Assembly: GCA_964571195.1 (NCBI GenBank)
Contig: CAZNAD010000014.1
Location: forward strand, 1 to 59,872
Length of the DNA: 59,872 nucleotides
Direction of reading: 5' to 3'
Source of the DNA: PALSA-1006 sp964571195
GTDB taxonomy: Bacteria > Pseudomonadota > Gammaproteobacteria > Burkholderiales > Gallionellaceae
The notes under the pieces are model-generated. The model made no database searches, was not told the origin of the DNA, and saw nothing but the letters and a program-made list of their open reading frames with translations. Shown here piece by piece: positions 8,213 through 17,482 of this stretch. Within the stretch, counting starts at the first letter, position 1. The number at the start of each line of letters is the position of its first letter. The position numbers and the translations under genes were made by a program.

Positions 8213-10149
8213 CACGCCGTCCACAGCTCGATGCCACGGCTTTTTGCGTGCTGGGCAAGGTTGGTTTTTAGTTCATCGTCACCTTGGAAAGCATCTTCCA
8301 GCACGATGATTCTGGCGGGTGCGGCATCCACCAATGCCCGCAGTTGCGCCAAAGTGGGCTTGGCATGTTCATTGAGATAGGCCAGCACGTCGTTATCGCC
8401 CACCTTACGCACTTCCAGCCCGGCAATGGTTTTCGTATGGATGGGTTCAGTCAGCGAATAGCCCAGCTTGAGCAAAAGTTCGGTCAGCAGATCGTCGGCT
8501 TGTGCCTCGTCATCGGCACTGTCGCGCAGATCGAGCAGATGTTGTTCCAGTTCGTTCACCGCCACATCGCTGGTGACGCGCCACTTGCTGAAATGGGTAT
8601 CGGCCAGTTTGTAGGCGCGAAAGCCGGTGTCCAGATGCTGTGCCAGCAACCCAGCTTCCTGTTTGATTTTTGCACCCGCCAGTTCGATGCGTTTGCGCGA
8701 GATGTCGGCAATGGTCTTGAAGCCAGCCTTGCGCGCTTCGGAGTCTTTCGGCGTGGGTTCGGGCAGTTGCACCATGATGAAACGGCGCTTGCCACCGTCT
8801 TCTGCGTTTAGTGTCATGACCGCGTGCGCGCTTGAAGATGAGCCACCGAAGAAGTCGAGAATGTAGTCGTCGTTTGTAGTGATCGTCCGAATTAGTTGAG
8901 ATAGCAAATAGGGTGACTTTGGAGATTGGAAAAGCTTTGCTTTAACTCCAAACAGTTGATTGAATTCTTTTTGACCACGTTCAGTGAAATAAGATTTATC
9001 CATTAGGATGGTCTTCAACATCCTGTTTGAGCCATTTGCATAGCTCTTTCTGTAAATCTTCCAACGGTCAGATACAAACCTCCCTACCAAAAGTGAAAGG
9101 TCTAGCTCGGCCTTAGGTTTTTCCCATGTCCAGCATCCCTCGAAACCATCATCCCATATGGGGAGAACCTTCGTTTGTTCGTCATCGGGACTGAGCGAAA
9201 CTTCTCCTTCGCTATCAACATAAAAAGGGTAAAACAGGTTTTTTCGGTTATGTCGCCCAAACTCGCGGTGCGTATTTCTGAGTTCGAGCAAGCGATACTT
9301 GCCACCTTCATCTTCTTCTGGGTACTCATCTTCAATCTGATCTTCGTCCTTTGCGATTGAGAAATGCCCTTTGGGCAGAGTCTTCCTGCTATATACAGCT
9401 ATGTATTCGTGGTTGGTTGCGAAGTATTTATCCTGTGAACGGCCTTTTGGATTGCAGAGGACTGTAAGGAGGGCAACGAAATTCGATTCGCCAAATACCT
9501 CATTGCAAACTTTGCGGAGATTATCAAATTCCCTATCGTCAATTGAGATGAAAATCACGCCATCATCGGTGAGCAGATTCCTCGCCAGCTTCAGGCGTGG
9601 ATACATCATATTCAACCAGTTCGAGTGGTAGCGGCCTTCGGTCTCGCTGTTGGTCGAAACTTTTTTGCCTTCTTCGTTCACCTGCCGCGTCCACTCAAGG
9701 TAGGTGTCCAGCCCCTCCTTGAAGTTGTCCGGGTAAACAAAATCCTTGCCGGTGTTGTAGGGCGGGTCGATGTAGATGAGCTTAATCTTGTTGTGGTAAT
9801 GCCTTTGCAGCGTCTTCAGCACTTCCAGATTGTCGCCCTCGATGAACACGTTTTGCGTCGCGTCCCAATCTTTCGAGTGGGCGAAATCCGGTTTCAGGGT
9901 TGCCGTGGTCGGTGCTTGTGCCGCGCGCAGGGCGCGCTTCTTGCCCGGCCAGAATAGGCCGAATCGCTCGTTGCCATCGGCAGCGTCATCAGCCAGCAAT
10001 TCGCGCAGTTTTTCAATATCCAGCTTGCCGTCGGCAACGGCTTCGGGCACCAGCTCGGCGAGCTGCGCGGCAAGCTCCGTGCGGAAGTGAGGCGTTGCGC
10101 TAGGAACCTCTAAAATATCGGGGGAGTGCGTGGAACTCATTTCAGACAT
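8212..10149 (-). CDS. mod: Type III DNA methyltransferase, Mod subunit
   Basis: N6-adenine methyltransferase and sequence-recognition subunit of the type III system. The beta-class order is visible: DPPYNTG (motif IV) at about 129-134 comes before DFFGGSSSSAHA (motif I, AdoMet binding) at about 432-443. The recognition domain lies between them. The N-terminal region EGDNLEVLKTLQRHY before DPPY is typical of the family. The stretch coding for about residues 204-427 (roughly 8870-9540) is clearly AT-richer than both flanks and than res, suggesting that the recognition domain was swapped in from another source. No simple-sequence tract suggestive of phase variation was seen. Coupled to res and divergent from a small regulator. 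Confidence 0.94.
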   Translation of the reverse strand: MSEMSSTHSPDILEVPSATPHFRTELAAQLAELVPEAVADGKLDIEKLRELLADDAADGNERFGLFWPGKKRALRAAQAPTTATLKPDFAHSKDWDATQNVFIEGDNLEVLKTLQRHYHNKIKLIYIDPPYNTGKDFVYPDNFKEGLDTYLEWTRQVNEEGKKVSTNSETEGRYHSNWLNMMYPRLKLARNLLTDDGVIFISIDDREFDNLRKVCNEVFGESNFVALLTVLCNPKGRSQDKYFATNHEYIAVYSRKTLPKGHFSIAKDEDQIEDEYPEEDEGGKYRLLELRNTHREFGRHNRKNLFYPFYVDSEGEVSLSPDDEQTKVLPIWDDGFEGCWTWEKPKAELDLSLLVGRFVSDRWKIYRKSYANGSNRMLKTILMDKSYFTERGQKEFNQLFGVKAKLFQSPKSPYLLSQLIRTITTNDDYILDFFGGSSSSAHAVMTLNAEDGGKRRFIMVQLPEPTPKDSEARKAGFKTIADISRKRIELAGAKIKQEAGLLAQHLDTGFRAYKLADTHFSKWRVTSDVAVNELEQHLLDLRDSADDEAQADDLLTELLLKLGYSLTEPIHTKTIAGLEVRKVGDNDVLAYLNEHAKPTLAQLRALVDAAPARIIVLEDAFQGDDELKTNLAQHAKSRGIELWTA

Positions 10150-10154
10150 ATGGT

Positions 10155-10243
10155 TTAGTTACGTTATTTACGTAACTAATAGTTTATCTCATTGCGTGAT
10201 TATTTTTGAGGTTACGTAACTATTGCGCTCGGTTAGTAACGTG
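10155..10243. promoter_or_regulatory. Palindromic operator cluster between mod and its divergent regulator
   Basis: This AT-rich spacer has an inverted repeat with perfect 10-base arms TTAGTTACGT (10155-10164) and ACGTAACTAA (10170-10179), a second perfect palindrome GTTACGTAAC (10211-10220), and a partial copy GTTAGTAAC (10232-10240). The shared core is GTTACGTAAC. The sites sit between two divergent starts, so a dimeric regulator bound here could control both. The natural candidate is the protein encoded at 10249-10674; that link is inference. Confidence 0.75.
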
Positions 10244-10248
10244 AAGGA

Positions 10249-10674
10249 ATGAAAAATGAAAAAATAAAGTTTGCTGAAAGATTGGCCGAGGCTCTTAAGG
10301 CAAGCGGCTATAAACCTGAGCCTGCCGTACTAGAGAGAGAATTTAACTTACGGCATTACGGCAAACCCATGACCTTGCATGGCGTACGAAAGTGGCTAAT
10401 TGGGGAATCGATTCCGCCTTTTGAAAAGATCATGACCTTGGCGAAATGGCTAAATGTCGCCCCCGAAGACTTAACTTTCGGGCTCGAAATAAAGCAAAAA
10501 ATTAAGCAGGAAAATCAACGCTGGAAAGATGAGATTGGCTTTCAGGAACGTGAGATTTTTGAAGCGTTCTTGGCTTTATCCACTCCACACCGCAAAACAG
10601 TGCGGGAGGTGATCCAAGCATTGACCAAAGCGCAGACGCTTGATGCGGCACGCTCGTCAAATACGCGCGACTGA
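10249..10674 (+). CDS. Small helix-turn-helix-like regulator next to the type III R-M system
   Basis: A 141-residue basic protein whose N-terminal half looks like an XRE/Cro-type HTH domain. The segment MTLHGVRKWLIGESIPPFEK (about 45-64), followed by LAKWLNVAPEDLTFG, matches the recognition-helix and following helices of such repressors. The C-terminal part is helical and of unknown role. Composition is AT-richer than the chromosome background, like the mod recognition region. An AAGGA motif abuts ATG 10249 with almost no spacing, so the translation start is unusual or misjudged. The gene is divergent from mod and faces three palindromic sites, which suggests control of R-M expression, analogous to C proteins of type II systems. 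No close family name is claimed. Confidence 0.75.
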   Translation: MKNEKIKFAERLAEALKASGYKPEPAVLEREFNLRHYGKPMTLHGVRKWLIGESIPPFEKIMTLAKWLNVAPEDLTFGLEIKQKIKQENQRWKDEIGFQEREIFEAFLALSTPHRKTVREVIQALTKAQTLDAARSSNTRD

Positions 10675-10694
10675 CCTCAATACCGGAGTCGAAT

Positions 10695-11483
10695 TTACTT
10701 CAACCCCAGCACGTCCTGCATGTCATACATGCCCGCTTTGTTGGCCTTGAGGAAGCGTGCGGCGCGCAGGGCTCCGATGGCGAAGGTAGCGCGGCTGCTG
10801 GCTTTGTGGGTGATCTCGATACGCTCGCCGGTTCCGGCGAACAAGACCGTGTGGTCACCCACGATGTCGCCGCCGCGCACGGTGGCGAAGCCGATGGTGG
10901 ATGGATCGCGTTCACCGGTGACGCCTTCGCGTCCGTACACGGCGCATTTCTCCAGATCACGACCCAGTGTCTTGGCAATGACTTCACCCAGCCCCAGTGC
11001 GGTGCCGGAGGGGGCGTCCACTTTATGACGGTGGTGCGCTTCGATGATCTCGATGTCGTAACCTTTGTCGAGCACGCGCGAGGCGGTCTCCAGCAATTTG
11101 AACAGCAGGTTCACACCCACACTCATGTTGGGGGCGAACATGATGCCGATGTCCTGCGCACCGGCGCCCAGCGCGGCCTTCTGCTGTGCGTTGAGGCCGG
11201 TGGTGCCGACCACCATGTTGACCTTGTGTTTGCGGCAGAGCTCCAGATGCTGCATGGTGCCTTCCGGCCGGGTGAAGTCGATCAGCACATCCGCGCCTTT
11301 CAGCGCCGCGTCGATGTCGGCGCTGATCTTCACGCCTGCGACAACGGTGTTGCCCAGCATGGCGCTGCCCGCATGTTCCAGCGCGGCGTGCAACACCAGG
11401 TCATCGGCCTGCGCCACACAATCCAGCAGCACCTTACCCATGCGTCCGGTGCATCCGGCGATGACGATCTTCAGTTTGCTCAT
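10695..11483 (-). CDS. dapB: 4-hydroxy-tetrahydrodipicolinate reductase
   Basis: NAD(P)H-dependent reductase of lysine and diaminopimelate synthesis. The 262-residue length is normal. The N-terminal nucleotide-binding motif is IVIAGCTGRMGK. The signature EAHHRHKVDAPSGTAL carries the catalytic His pair and Lys, and GVNLLFKLLE follows the MSVG motif. I set the start at ATG 11483 because it overlaps the bamE stop by four bases (ATGA) and gives the standard N-terminus. The gene converges with the small regulator at the edge of the accessory island. Confidence 0.97.
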   Translation of the reverse strand: MSKLKIVIAGCTGRMGKVLLDCVAQADDLVLHAALEHAGSAMLGNTVVAGVKISADIDAALKGADVLIDFTRPEGTMQHLELCRKHKVNMVVGTTGLNAQQKAALGAGAQDIGIMFAPNMSVGVNLLFKLLETASRVLDKGYDIEIIEAHHRHKVDAPSGTALGLGEVIAKTLGRDLEKCAVYGREGVTGERDPSTIGFATVRGGDIVGDHTVLFAGTGERIEITHKASSRATFAIGALRAARFLKANKAGMYDMQDVLGLK

Positions 11484-11803
11484 GGCGTGACCTGTTTGAA
11501 TGGCGCAGCTTCTTCGATACGCTGCAGGATGTCTTTGTCGAAATAGAGTGTCATGTGTTGCGACTCGACCAGCTTGCCTTCCTGCTCGAAGCGGTAGATG
11601 TAGTCCCAGCGGTTGGCATGGAAGGGATCGCTGACCAGCGGTGTGCCGAGCACGATTTTGACTTGCTGCTGGGTCATGCCGATCTTGACCCGCGCGCGCA
11701 TCTCGGGGGAGATCAGGTTGCCCTGACGGATCTCGATCTTGTGCGGGGCGAGCCAGCCGCACGAAGCCAGCAACAATGAAATGAAGATGATACTGATACG
11801 CAT
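11480..11803 (-). CDS. bamE: Outer membrane assembly lipoprotein BamE (SmpA/OmlA)
   Basis: A small lipoprotein of 107 residues that belongs to the BAM complex inserting beta-barrel proteins into the outer membrane. The signal peptide MRISIIFISLLLASC ends in a lipobox with the modified Cys at residue 15. The SmpA/OmlA core is evident in RVKIGMTQQQVKIVLGTPL and FHANRWDYIYRFE. ATG 11803 gives a complete signal peptide. In many betaproteobacteria this gene lies beside fur; here recN lies upstream and no fur is seen. It overlaps dapB by four bases. Confidence 0.95.
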   Translation of the reverse strand: MRISIIFISLLLASCGWLAPHKIEIRQGNLISPEMRARVKIGMTQQQVKIVLGTPLVSDPFHANRWDYIYRFEQEGKLVESQHMTLYFDKDILQRIEEAAPFKQVTP

Positions 11804-11838
11804 TTTTATACCTTCCATAAATCGGCGAGCATGATACA

Positions 11839-13500
11839 TCAAGCCGCGATGCCCAGCATTTCTGCGGCGTGTTTGCGTGTCGTCTCGGTCAGGGTGACGC
11901 CGCCCAGCATACGCGCGATCTCTTCGATGCGTTCCTGCGGGGCGAGCACTTTGATACGGCTGAGGGTGGTGCCGTCCTGTGCCGCCTTGCTCACCTGCCA
12001 TTGTGCATCGGCCTGCGCGGCCACTTGCGGCAGATGGGTGACACACATCACCTGATGGCGTTTGCCCAGTTGTTTGAGCAGCGCGCCGACGATCTCGGCC
12101 ACCCGCCCGCCGATACCGCTGTCCACCTCGTCGAAGATGAGTGTCGGCACGGTGGCGGCGCGGCTGGCGGCGACTTGTATCGCCAGACTGATACGCGATA
12201 ACTCGCCGCCGGAAGCGACCTTGGCCAAGCTACGCAAAGGAGTGCCCTGATTCGCCGCGACCTGGAATTCGACCGCTTCTAGGCCATGTGCGTTGCCTTC
12301 GGGCAGGGCGGTGAGTTGCACGGCGAATTGTCCGCCCTGCATGGCCAGCGTCTGCATCGCCGCCGTGATCTCGTCCGACAGTTTTTGCGCCGCCTTGCTC
12401 CGTACCGCGCTCAATTTTTTCGCGACCGCCAGATATTCAATATGGGCGGCCTCGTCCTGCTGGGCCAGTTCGGCCAGATCGGCATCTCCGCCCAACTCGT
12501 CCAGACGCGCCACGATAGATTGCAGGGCCTGCGGCAACTGTTCGGGCGGGACGCGGTATTTGCGCGCCGCCTCGACCACGTCGGCCATGCGCTGCTCCTG
12601 CTCGCGCAGGCGCTGCGGATCGGCATCCAGCCGCTGCTGGTAATGGCGCAGCGCATATACCGCTTCCTGCAATTCGTTCTGCGCACTCTCCAACATGGTG
12701 AGAGTATCTTGCAGCCCGCCATCGAATTCCAGCCCGGCGCGCAGGCGCGAGGTGAGCGCGTTGAGTTGCGCCAAACAGGCGGTGTCGGCTTCGCTCAGCA
12801 CATCCACGCCGAACTGGGCGGTCTCCAGCAGCGAGGCGGCATGTGACAGGCGGGCATGGTCGGCTTGTAACGCCTCCCATTCCGGCGCAGAGAAATTCAG
12901 CGTCTCCAGCTCGCGGCGCTGGAACGACAATAACTCGCGTTCCGCCGCCACGGATTCAGCGTTCTGTTCCAGTTGTTGACGGCGGCGATGCAGCGTCTGC
13001 CATGCCTTGAACGCCGTCGCCACGCGCTCCACCTCGGCCTGTAGTCCGGCATGGCTGTCCAGCAGGTCGCGTTGCGCATCCTGGCGCAGGAGCGACTGGT
13101 GGGCATGTTGTCCGTGGATGTCGAGCAGGTGTTCGCCCGCCTCGCGCATCTGTTGCAAAGTGGCGCTGCGCCCGTTGATGAAACCGCGCGAGCGCCCGCC
13201 CGCATCCAGCACACGGCGCATCAGACACACGCCCTCATCCCCTTCCAGTTCCTGTTCGCGTAGCCAGACTTGCAATAGCGGCAGGGCGGCGATATCGAAT
13301 TCGGCGCTGATCTCGGCACGTTCACATCCCGCGCGCACCATGCCGCCGTCACCGCGTTCGCCCAGCGCCAGCGACAGGGCATCGATCAGAATGGATTTGC
13401 CCGCGCCGGTCTCGCCGGTGAGCGCGGTGAAGCCCGCAGAAAAATCGAGTTCGAGAGAGGCGACGATGACGAAGTCGCGGATGCCGAGGAATTTCAACAT
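11839..13500 (-). CDS. recN: DNA repair protein RecN
   Basis: SMC-like ATPase for recombinational repair of double-strand breaks. The protein has 553 residues with Walker A GETGAGKS near residue 31, a long coiled-coil-prone middle, the ABC signature SGGELSRISLA, Walker B TLIFDEVDSGIGG, and the CVTHLPQVAAQAD switch region near the C-terminus. This is a full family length. The start ATG shares one base with the nadK stop (TGATG), so the two are translationally coupled. No LexA box was identified in the coupled junction, so any SOS control would act upstream of nadK. Confidence 0.97.
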   Translation of the reverse strand: MLKFLGIRDFVIVASLELDFSAGFTALTGETGAGKSILIDALSLALGERGDGGMVRAGCERAEISAEFDIAALPLLQVWLREQELEGDEGVCLMRRVLDAGGRSRGFINGRSATLQQMREAGEHLLDIHGQHAHQSLLRQDAQRDLLDSHAGLQAEVERVATAFKAWQTLHRRRQQLEQNAESVAAERELLSFQRRELETLNFSAPEWEALQADHARLSHAASLLETAQFGVDVLSEADTACLAQLNALTSRLRAGLEFDGGLQDTLTMLESAQNELQEAVYALRHYQQRLDADPQRLREQEQRMADVVEAARKYRVPPEQLPQALQSIVARLDELGGDADLAELAQQDEAAHIEYLAVAKKLSAVRSKAAQKLSDEITAAMQTLAMQGGQFAVQLTALPEGNAHGLEAVEFQVAANQGTPLRSLAKVASGGELSRISLAIQVAASRAATVPTLIFDEVDSGIGGRVAEIVGALLKQLGKRHQVMCVTHLPQVAAQADAQWQVSKAAQDGTTLSRIKVLAPQERIEEIARMLGGVTLTETTRKHAAEMLGIAA

Positions 13501-14372
13501 CAGAGGGATTTATTCCAGAGCAGTTTTTCGCGCAGGGTGTGGTAATAACTGTGCCCCACGGGATGCAGCAGATGCACCAGTTCATCGTGGCGCGCCACGA
13601 TCAGTTTGTCGTGCACTTGCAGGTCGAAATGGGTATGGCTGTCGAAGCGCACATGTACGTCGCCGGTGCGGTGCATCAGGATCTCGATCTGCGAGGTCCC
13701 GCTCACCACGATGGGCCGGTTGCTCAGGGTATGAGGGCAAACCGGCACCAGTGTCATCACGTCCAGCGCCGGATGCACGATGGGCCCGCCGGAAGACAGC
13801 GCATAGGCGGTCGAGCCGGTGGGCGTGCAGACGATCAGGCCGTCGGCACGCTGGGTGTAGAGATATTCGCCGTCGATACGCACTTCGCATTCGATCATGC
13901 TGCCGATGTTGCTGCGGTGCACCACCATCTCGTTGAAGGCGATGGCATGGGAGACTTCCACGTCTTTGCGCATCACACGCACGGATAGCAACATGCGCTT
14001 CTCGGTGACGTAATCGCCCTGCAACATGGCGAACAGGCTGCGTTTCATCGATTCCAGCGACAGGTCGGTCAGGAAGCCGAGCCGCCCGTGGTTCACCCCG
14101 ACCAGCGGAATGCCGAACGGCGTCAGAGTGCGGGCGATGTTGAGCATGGTGCCGTCGCCGCCCATCACCACCGCCAGATCGATTTCACCTTTCATCTGCG
14201 CCAGCGACAACACCCGGTACGGATGCTGGCCGAGGTGTTCGGCGGTGAGGCTGTCCACCACCACGGATACGCCCTTTTCCGCGAGGAAAGCCGCAAGCCG
14301 CAGCAGGGGTTCCGCAATGGCGGGGGTCTTGTATTTGCCGATCAGGGCGACTGTTTGGAAGGAAAAATTCAT
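13500..14372 (-). CDS. nadK: NAD kinase
   Basis: Phosphorylates NAD to NADP using ATP. The protein has 290 residues, with the diagnostic GGDGTML motif near residue 71 and the second signature TPTGSTAYALSSGGPIVHP in the middle. NEMVVHR lies between them. ATG 14372 gives the standard start; an upstream extension in the same frame overlaps the RND gene and lacks family similarity. The gene is first of the nadK-recN pair. Confidence 0.97.
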   Translation of the reverse strand: MNFSFQTVALIGKYKTPAIAEPLLRLAAFLAEKGVSVVVDSLTAEHLGQHPYRVLSLAQMKGEIDLAVVMGGDGTMLNIARTLTPFGIPLVGVNHGRLGFLTDLSLESMKRSLFAMLQGDYVTEKRMLLSVRVMRKDVEVSHAIAFNEMVVHRSNIGSMIECEVRIDGEYLYTQRADGLIVCTPTGSTAYALSSGGPIVHPALDVMTLVPVCPHTLSNRPIVVSGTSQIEILMHRTGDVHVRFDSHTHFDLQVHDKLIVARHDELVHLLHPVGHSYYHTLREKLLWNKSL

Positions 14373-14410
14373 GGCCGCGATTAAACCACATCGGCGACGC
14401 AATCGCCATG

Positions 14411-17400
14411 CTACGCGGCGGCATTCTCCTTTACCCGATACCACGCCGCATACAACGCAGGCAGGAAGATACACGTCAGCAGCGTCGCCACGACCAGCCC
14501 GCCCATGATGGACACCGCCATCGGCCCCCAGAACACCTGACGGGTGAGCGGAATCATGGCGAGAATGGCCGCCGCCGCCGTGAGTACGATGGGGCGGAAG
14601 CGGCGTATGGTAGAACCGATGATCGCTTCCCATTGAGGCTTGCCCGCTTCTTCGTCCTGCCGGATCTGATCGACCAGGATCACGGAGTTGCGCATGATCA
14701 TGCCTGCCAGCGCGATGAAGCCGAGATTGGCGACAAAGCCGAACGGCACCTGGAATAACAACAAGGCCATCGCCACGCCAATCAGGCCTAGCGGTGCGGT
14801 GAGCAGCACCATCACGGTACGGCTGATGCTTTGCAGTTGGACCATCAGCAGCGTGATGACACCGACCAGCATGAGCGGCATCACTGCCGCGATGGCGGTG
14901 GAGCCTCTCGCCGATTCTTCGATGCTGCCGCCCATCTCGATGCGGAACCCGGTGGGCAGCTTGGCGCGCACGGCGTCCAGTTGCTTGTTCAGTCGTTCCG
15001 ATGAGGTAGCGGGTTGCGTGTTATCAGCCATGTCGGCGCGCACGATCATGGTGGGCAGGCGGTTGCGCCGCCAAATGATGCCTTCCTCCAGCACGGGCAC
15101 GAGTCGCGCGACCTGCGTCAGCGGCACATGGCGTCCGCCTGCCAGCGGAATGTCGAGATCGGGCAAGCGGTCCAGTGAACGCGCATCGTGATATGAACCG
15201 CGCCACACCACGTCGATCAACTGGTCGCCTTCGCGATATTGCGTGAGAGCGATGCCGCTGAGCCACCCCTGCAAAGCCTGCGCGACTTCTTGGCTGGATG
15301 TGCCGAGTTGGCGCGCCCTGTCCTGATCCACCTCGACGCGCACGCTCTTCACCTTCTCGTTCCAGTCGAAGCTCACGTTCTGCAAACTCTGATCCCCGCG
15401 CATCAGCGTGGCGACCTCGTTGGAGATGTCGCGCAGCTTCACCAGATCATCGCCCATCACGCGGAACTGCACGGGATAGCCGATGGGCGGGCCGTTCTCC
15501 AGTCGCACCACACGTACGCGGATGTCGGCGAACTCGGGCCCGGCGAACTTCTCTTCCAGTCGGCGTTTGATGTCTTCACGTGCGTCAAGATTCTTGGTGA
15601 CGATGACGAACTGGCCGAAATTGTCGGCAAACAATTGCTGGTCGAGCGACAGGAAGAAGCGTGGCGCGCCGTTGCCGATGTAGGAAGAGTAGTAGTCCAC
15701 CCCGGCATCGCCTTTGAGCAATTGTTCAATGCGTTTCACCTCATTGGTGGTCGCCTTGAGCGACGCCCCCTGTGGCAGCCACACATCCACCATCAACTCC
15801 AAGCGGCTGGCGGAAGGGAAGAACTGCTTCTGCACGAACTTGCCGAACGCCACCATGGACACCACAAAGATCAACACCGTGGCGAGGATCACTTTCCAGC
15901 GGTTGCGCAAGCACCACTCCAGCACTTTACGGAAGCGCCGGTAGAACGGCGTGTCGTAGATGTCCTCACCGTGCTTCTGCGCTTTGGCGATGAGGGCTTT
16001 GGCATCAAGCAACTTGAAACCGATATACGGCGTGAACACCACCGCGACGACCCATGAAGTGATCAATGCGATGGTGACCACCTGAAAGATGGAGATGGTG
16101 TATTCGCTCGCCGCCGATTTGGAAAAACCGACGGGGGTAAATGCCGCCGCAGTGATGAGCGTCCCGGTGAGCATGGGGAAGGCGGTCGAGGTGTAAGCGA
16201 AAGTCGCCGCCTTGAATCGATCCCAACCCTGTTCCATCTTCACCACCATCATCTCCACGGCGATGATGGCATCGTCCACCAGCAAGCCGAGTGCAATGAT
16301 GAGCGCGCCCAGCGAGATGCGTTGCAGGTCAATACCCAGCACTTTCATGGCGAAGAAGGTGATCGCCAGCACCAGCGGAATGGAGAGCGCCACCACCAGC
16401 CCCGTGCGCATCCCCAGGCTCAGGAACGACACTGCCAGCACGATCAGGATGGCCTCGCCCAAGGAACTCTGGAAAAGGCTGATGGAACCGGCTACCACTG
16501 CGGGTTGATTGGCGACGACATGTACATCGATACCGAGGGGTAGTTCGGCTTCGATGCGCTGTATTTCGCGGCGCAAGTTCTCACCGAGTTGGATCACATT
16601 GCCGCCCTTGTCCATCACCACGCCGAGGCCGATGGCGGGTTGTCCACCCACGCGCATCTGCGGGCTGGGCGGATCGACCAGACTGCGGCTCACCTTGGCG
16701 ATGTCACCCAAGCGGAAGTGCTGTCCATTCACCAACAGGTCGGCGTTGCGCACGCGCTCTACGCTGTCGAACGCCCCGCTCACGCGCATACGGATACGGT
16801 CGCTATTCGTTTCGATGAATCCGGCGGGGCTCACGGTATTCTGCTTTTGCAACGCATCCGCCACTTGCAGGGGACTGATACCCAAGCTGGCAAGACGATC
16901 CGGCGCGACATCGACGAATATCTTCTCGTCCTGCACACCAATGAGTTCGACGCGCTTCACATCCTTGATGCGGCGCAGCTCCAAAGCAATGCGGTCAGCC
17001 TGACGGTGCAATTGCGCCAGATCGAAACCGTCGCCGGTGAGTGCGAAGATATTGATCTGAACATCGCCGAATTCGTCGTTGGGAAATGGTCCCTGCACGC
17101 CCGCAGGCAATGTGTGGCGGATGTCATCGAGTTTTTTGCGCACCTGCCGCCATGACTCGGGCACCTCTGCTTTCGGGGTGTAATCCTTGAGCATGACAAA
17201 CACCAGCGACTCGCCCGGCTTCGAGGCCGAGCGCAGCACATCCACCCACGGCGTCTCCTGCAATTTCTTCTCGATACGCTCGGTCAGTTCGCGCTCGACC
17301 TCCTGCGCCGTCGCCCCCGGCCACAAGGTACGCACCACCATCACCTTGAAGGTGAATGCGGGGTCTTCCGCGCGCCCGAGATTGAAGAACGACAACACGC

Positions 17401-17482
17401 CGCCCACTGTCAGCACGATGATGAGGAACACCACCATCTGCTCGTGTTTCAGCGCCCATTCGGAAAGGTTGGGCCACTTCAT
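14411..17482 (-). CDS. RND efflux transporter, inner-membrane pump subunit
   Basis: AcrB/MexB-superfamily pump of 1,023 residues that exports substrates using the proton gradient. The first membrane segment MVVFLIIVLTVGGVLSFF follows a short N-terminus. The proton-relay acidic pair appears in LGLLVDDAIIAVEM in the fourth membrane helix. Two large periplasmic loops and a second six-helix half follow. The sequence around FNLGRAEDPAFTFKVMVV is typical of the drug-exporting HAE1-like subgroup found with single-adaptor operons. The adaptor gene overlaps its start by four bases. No outer-membrane factor is encoded nearby, so a TolC-like protein from elsewhere is probably used. The substrate cannot be inferred. 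Confidence 0.93.
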   Translation of the reverse strand: MKWPNLSEWALKHEQMVVFLIIVLTVGGVLSFFNLGRAEDPAFTFKVMVVRTLWPGATAQEVERELTERIEKKLQETPWVDVLRSASKPGESLVFVMLKDYTPKAEVPESWRQVRKKLDDIRHTLPAGVQGPFPNDEFGDVQINIFALTGDGFDLAQLHRQADRIALELRRIKDVKRVELIGVQDEKIFVDVAPDRLASLGISPLQVADALQKQNTVSPAGFIETNSDRIRMRVSGAFDSVERVRNADLLVNGQHFRLGDIAKVSRSLVDPPSPQMRVGGQPAIGLGVVMDKGGNVIQLGENLRREIQRIEAELPLGIDVHVVANQPAVVAGSISLFQSSLGEAILIVLAVSFLSLGMRTGLVVALSIPLVLAITFFAMKVLGIDLQRISLGALIIALGLLVDDAIIAVEMMVVKMEQGWDRFKAATFAYTSTAFPMLTGTLITAAAFTPVGFSKSAASEYTISIFQVVTIALITSWVVAVVFTPYIGFKLLDAKALIAKAQKHGEDIYDTPFYRRFRKVLEWCLRNRWKVILATVLIFVVSMVAFGKFVQKQFFPSASRLELMVDVWLPQGASLKATTNEVKRIEQLLKGDAGVDYYSSYIGNGAPRFFLSLDQQLFADNFGQFVIVTKNLDAREDIKRRLEEKFAGPEFADIRVRVVRLENGPPIGYPVQFRVMGDDLVKLRDISNEVATLMRGDQSLQNVSFDWNEKVKSVRVEVDQDRARQLGTSSQEVAQALQGWLSGIALTQYREGDQLIDVVWRGSYHDARSLDRLPDLDIPLAGGRHVPLTQVARLVPVLEEGIIWRRNRLPTMIVRADMADNTQPATSSERLNKQLDAVRAKLPTGFRIEMGGSIEESARGSTAIAAVMPLMLVGVITLLMVQLQSISRTVMVLLTAPLGLIGVAMALLLFQVPFGFVANLGFIALAGMIMRNSVILVDQIRQDEEAGKPQWEAIIGSTIRRFRPIVLTAAAAILAMIPLTRQVFWGPMAVSIMGGLVVATLLTCIFLPALYAAWYRVKENAAA

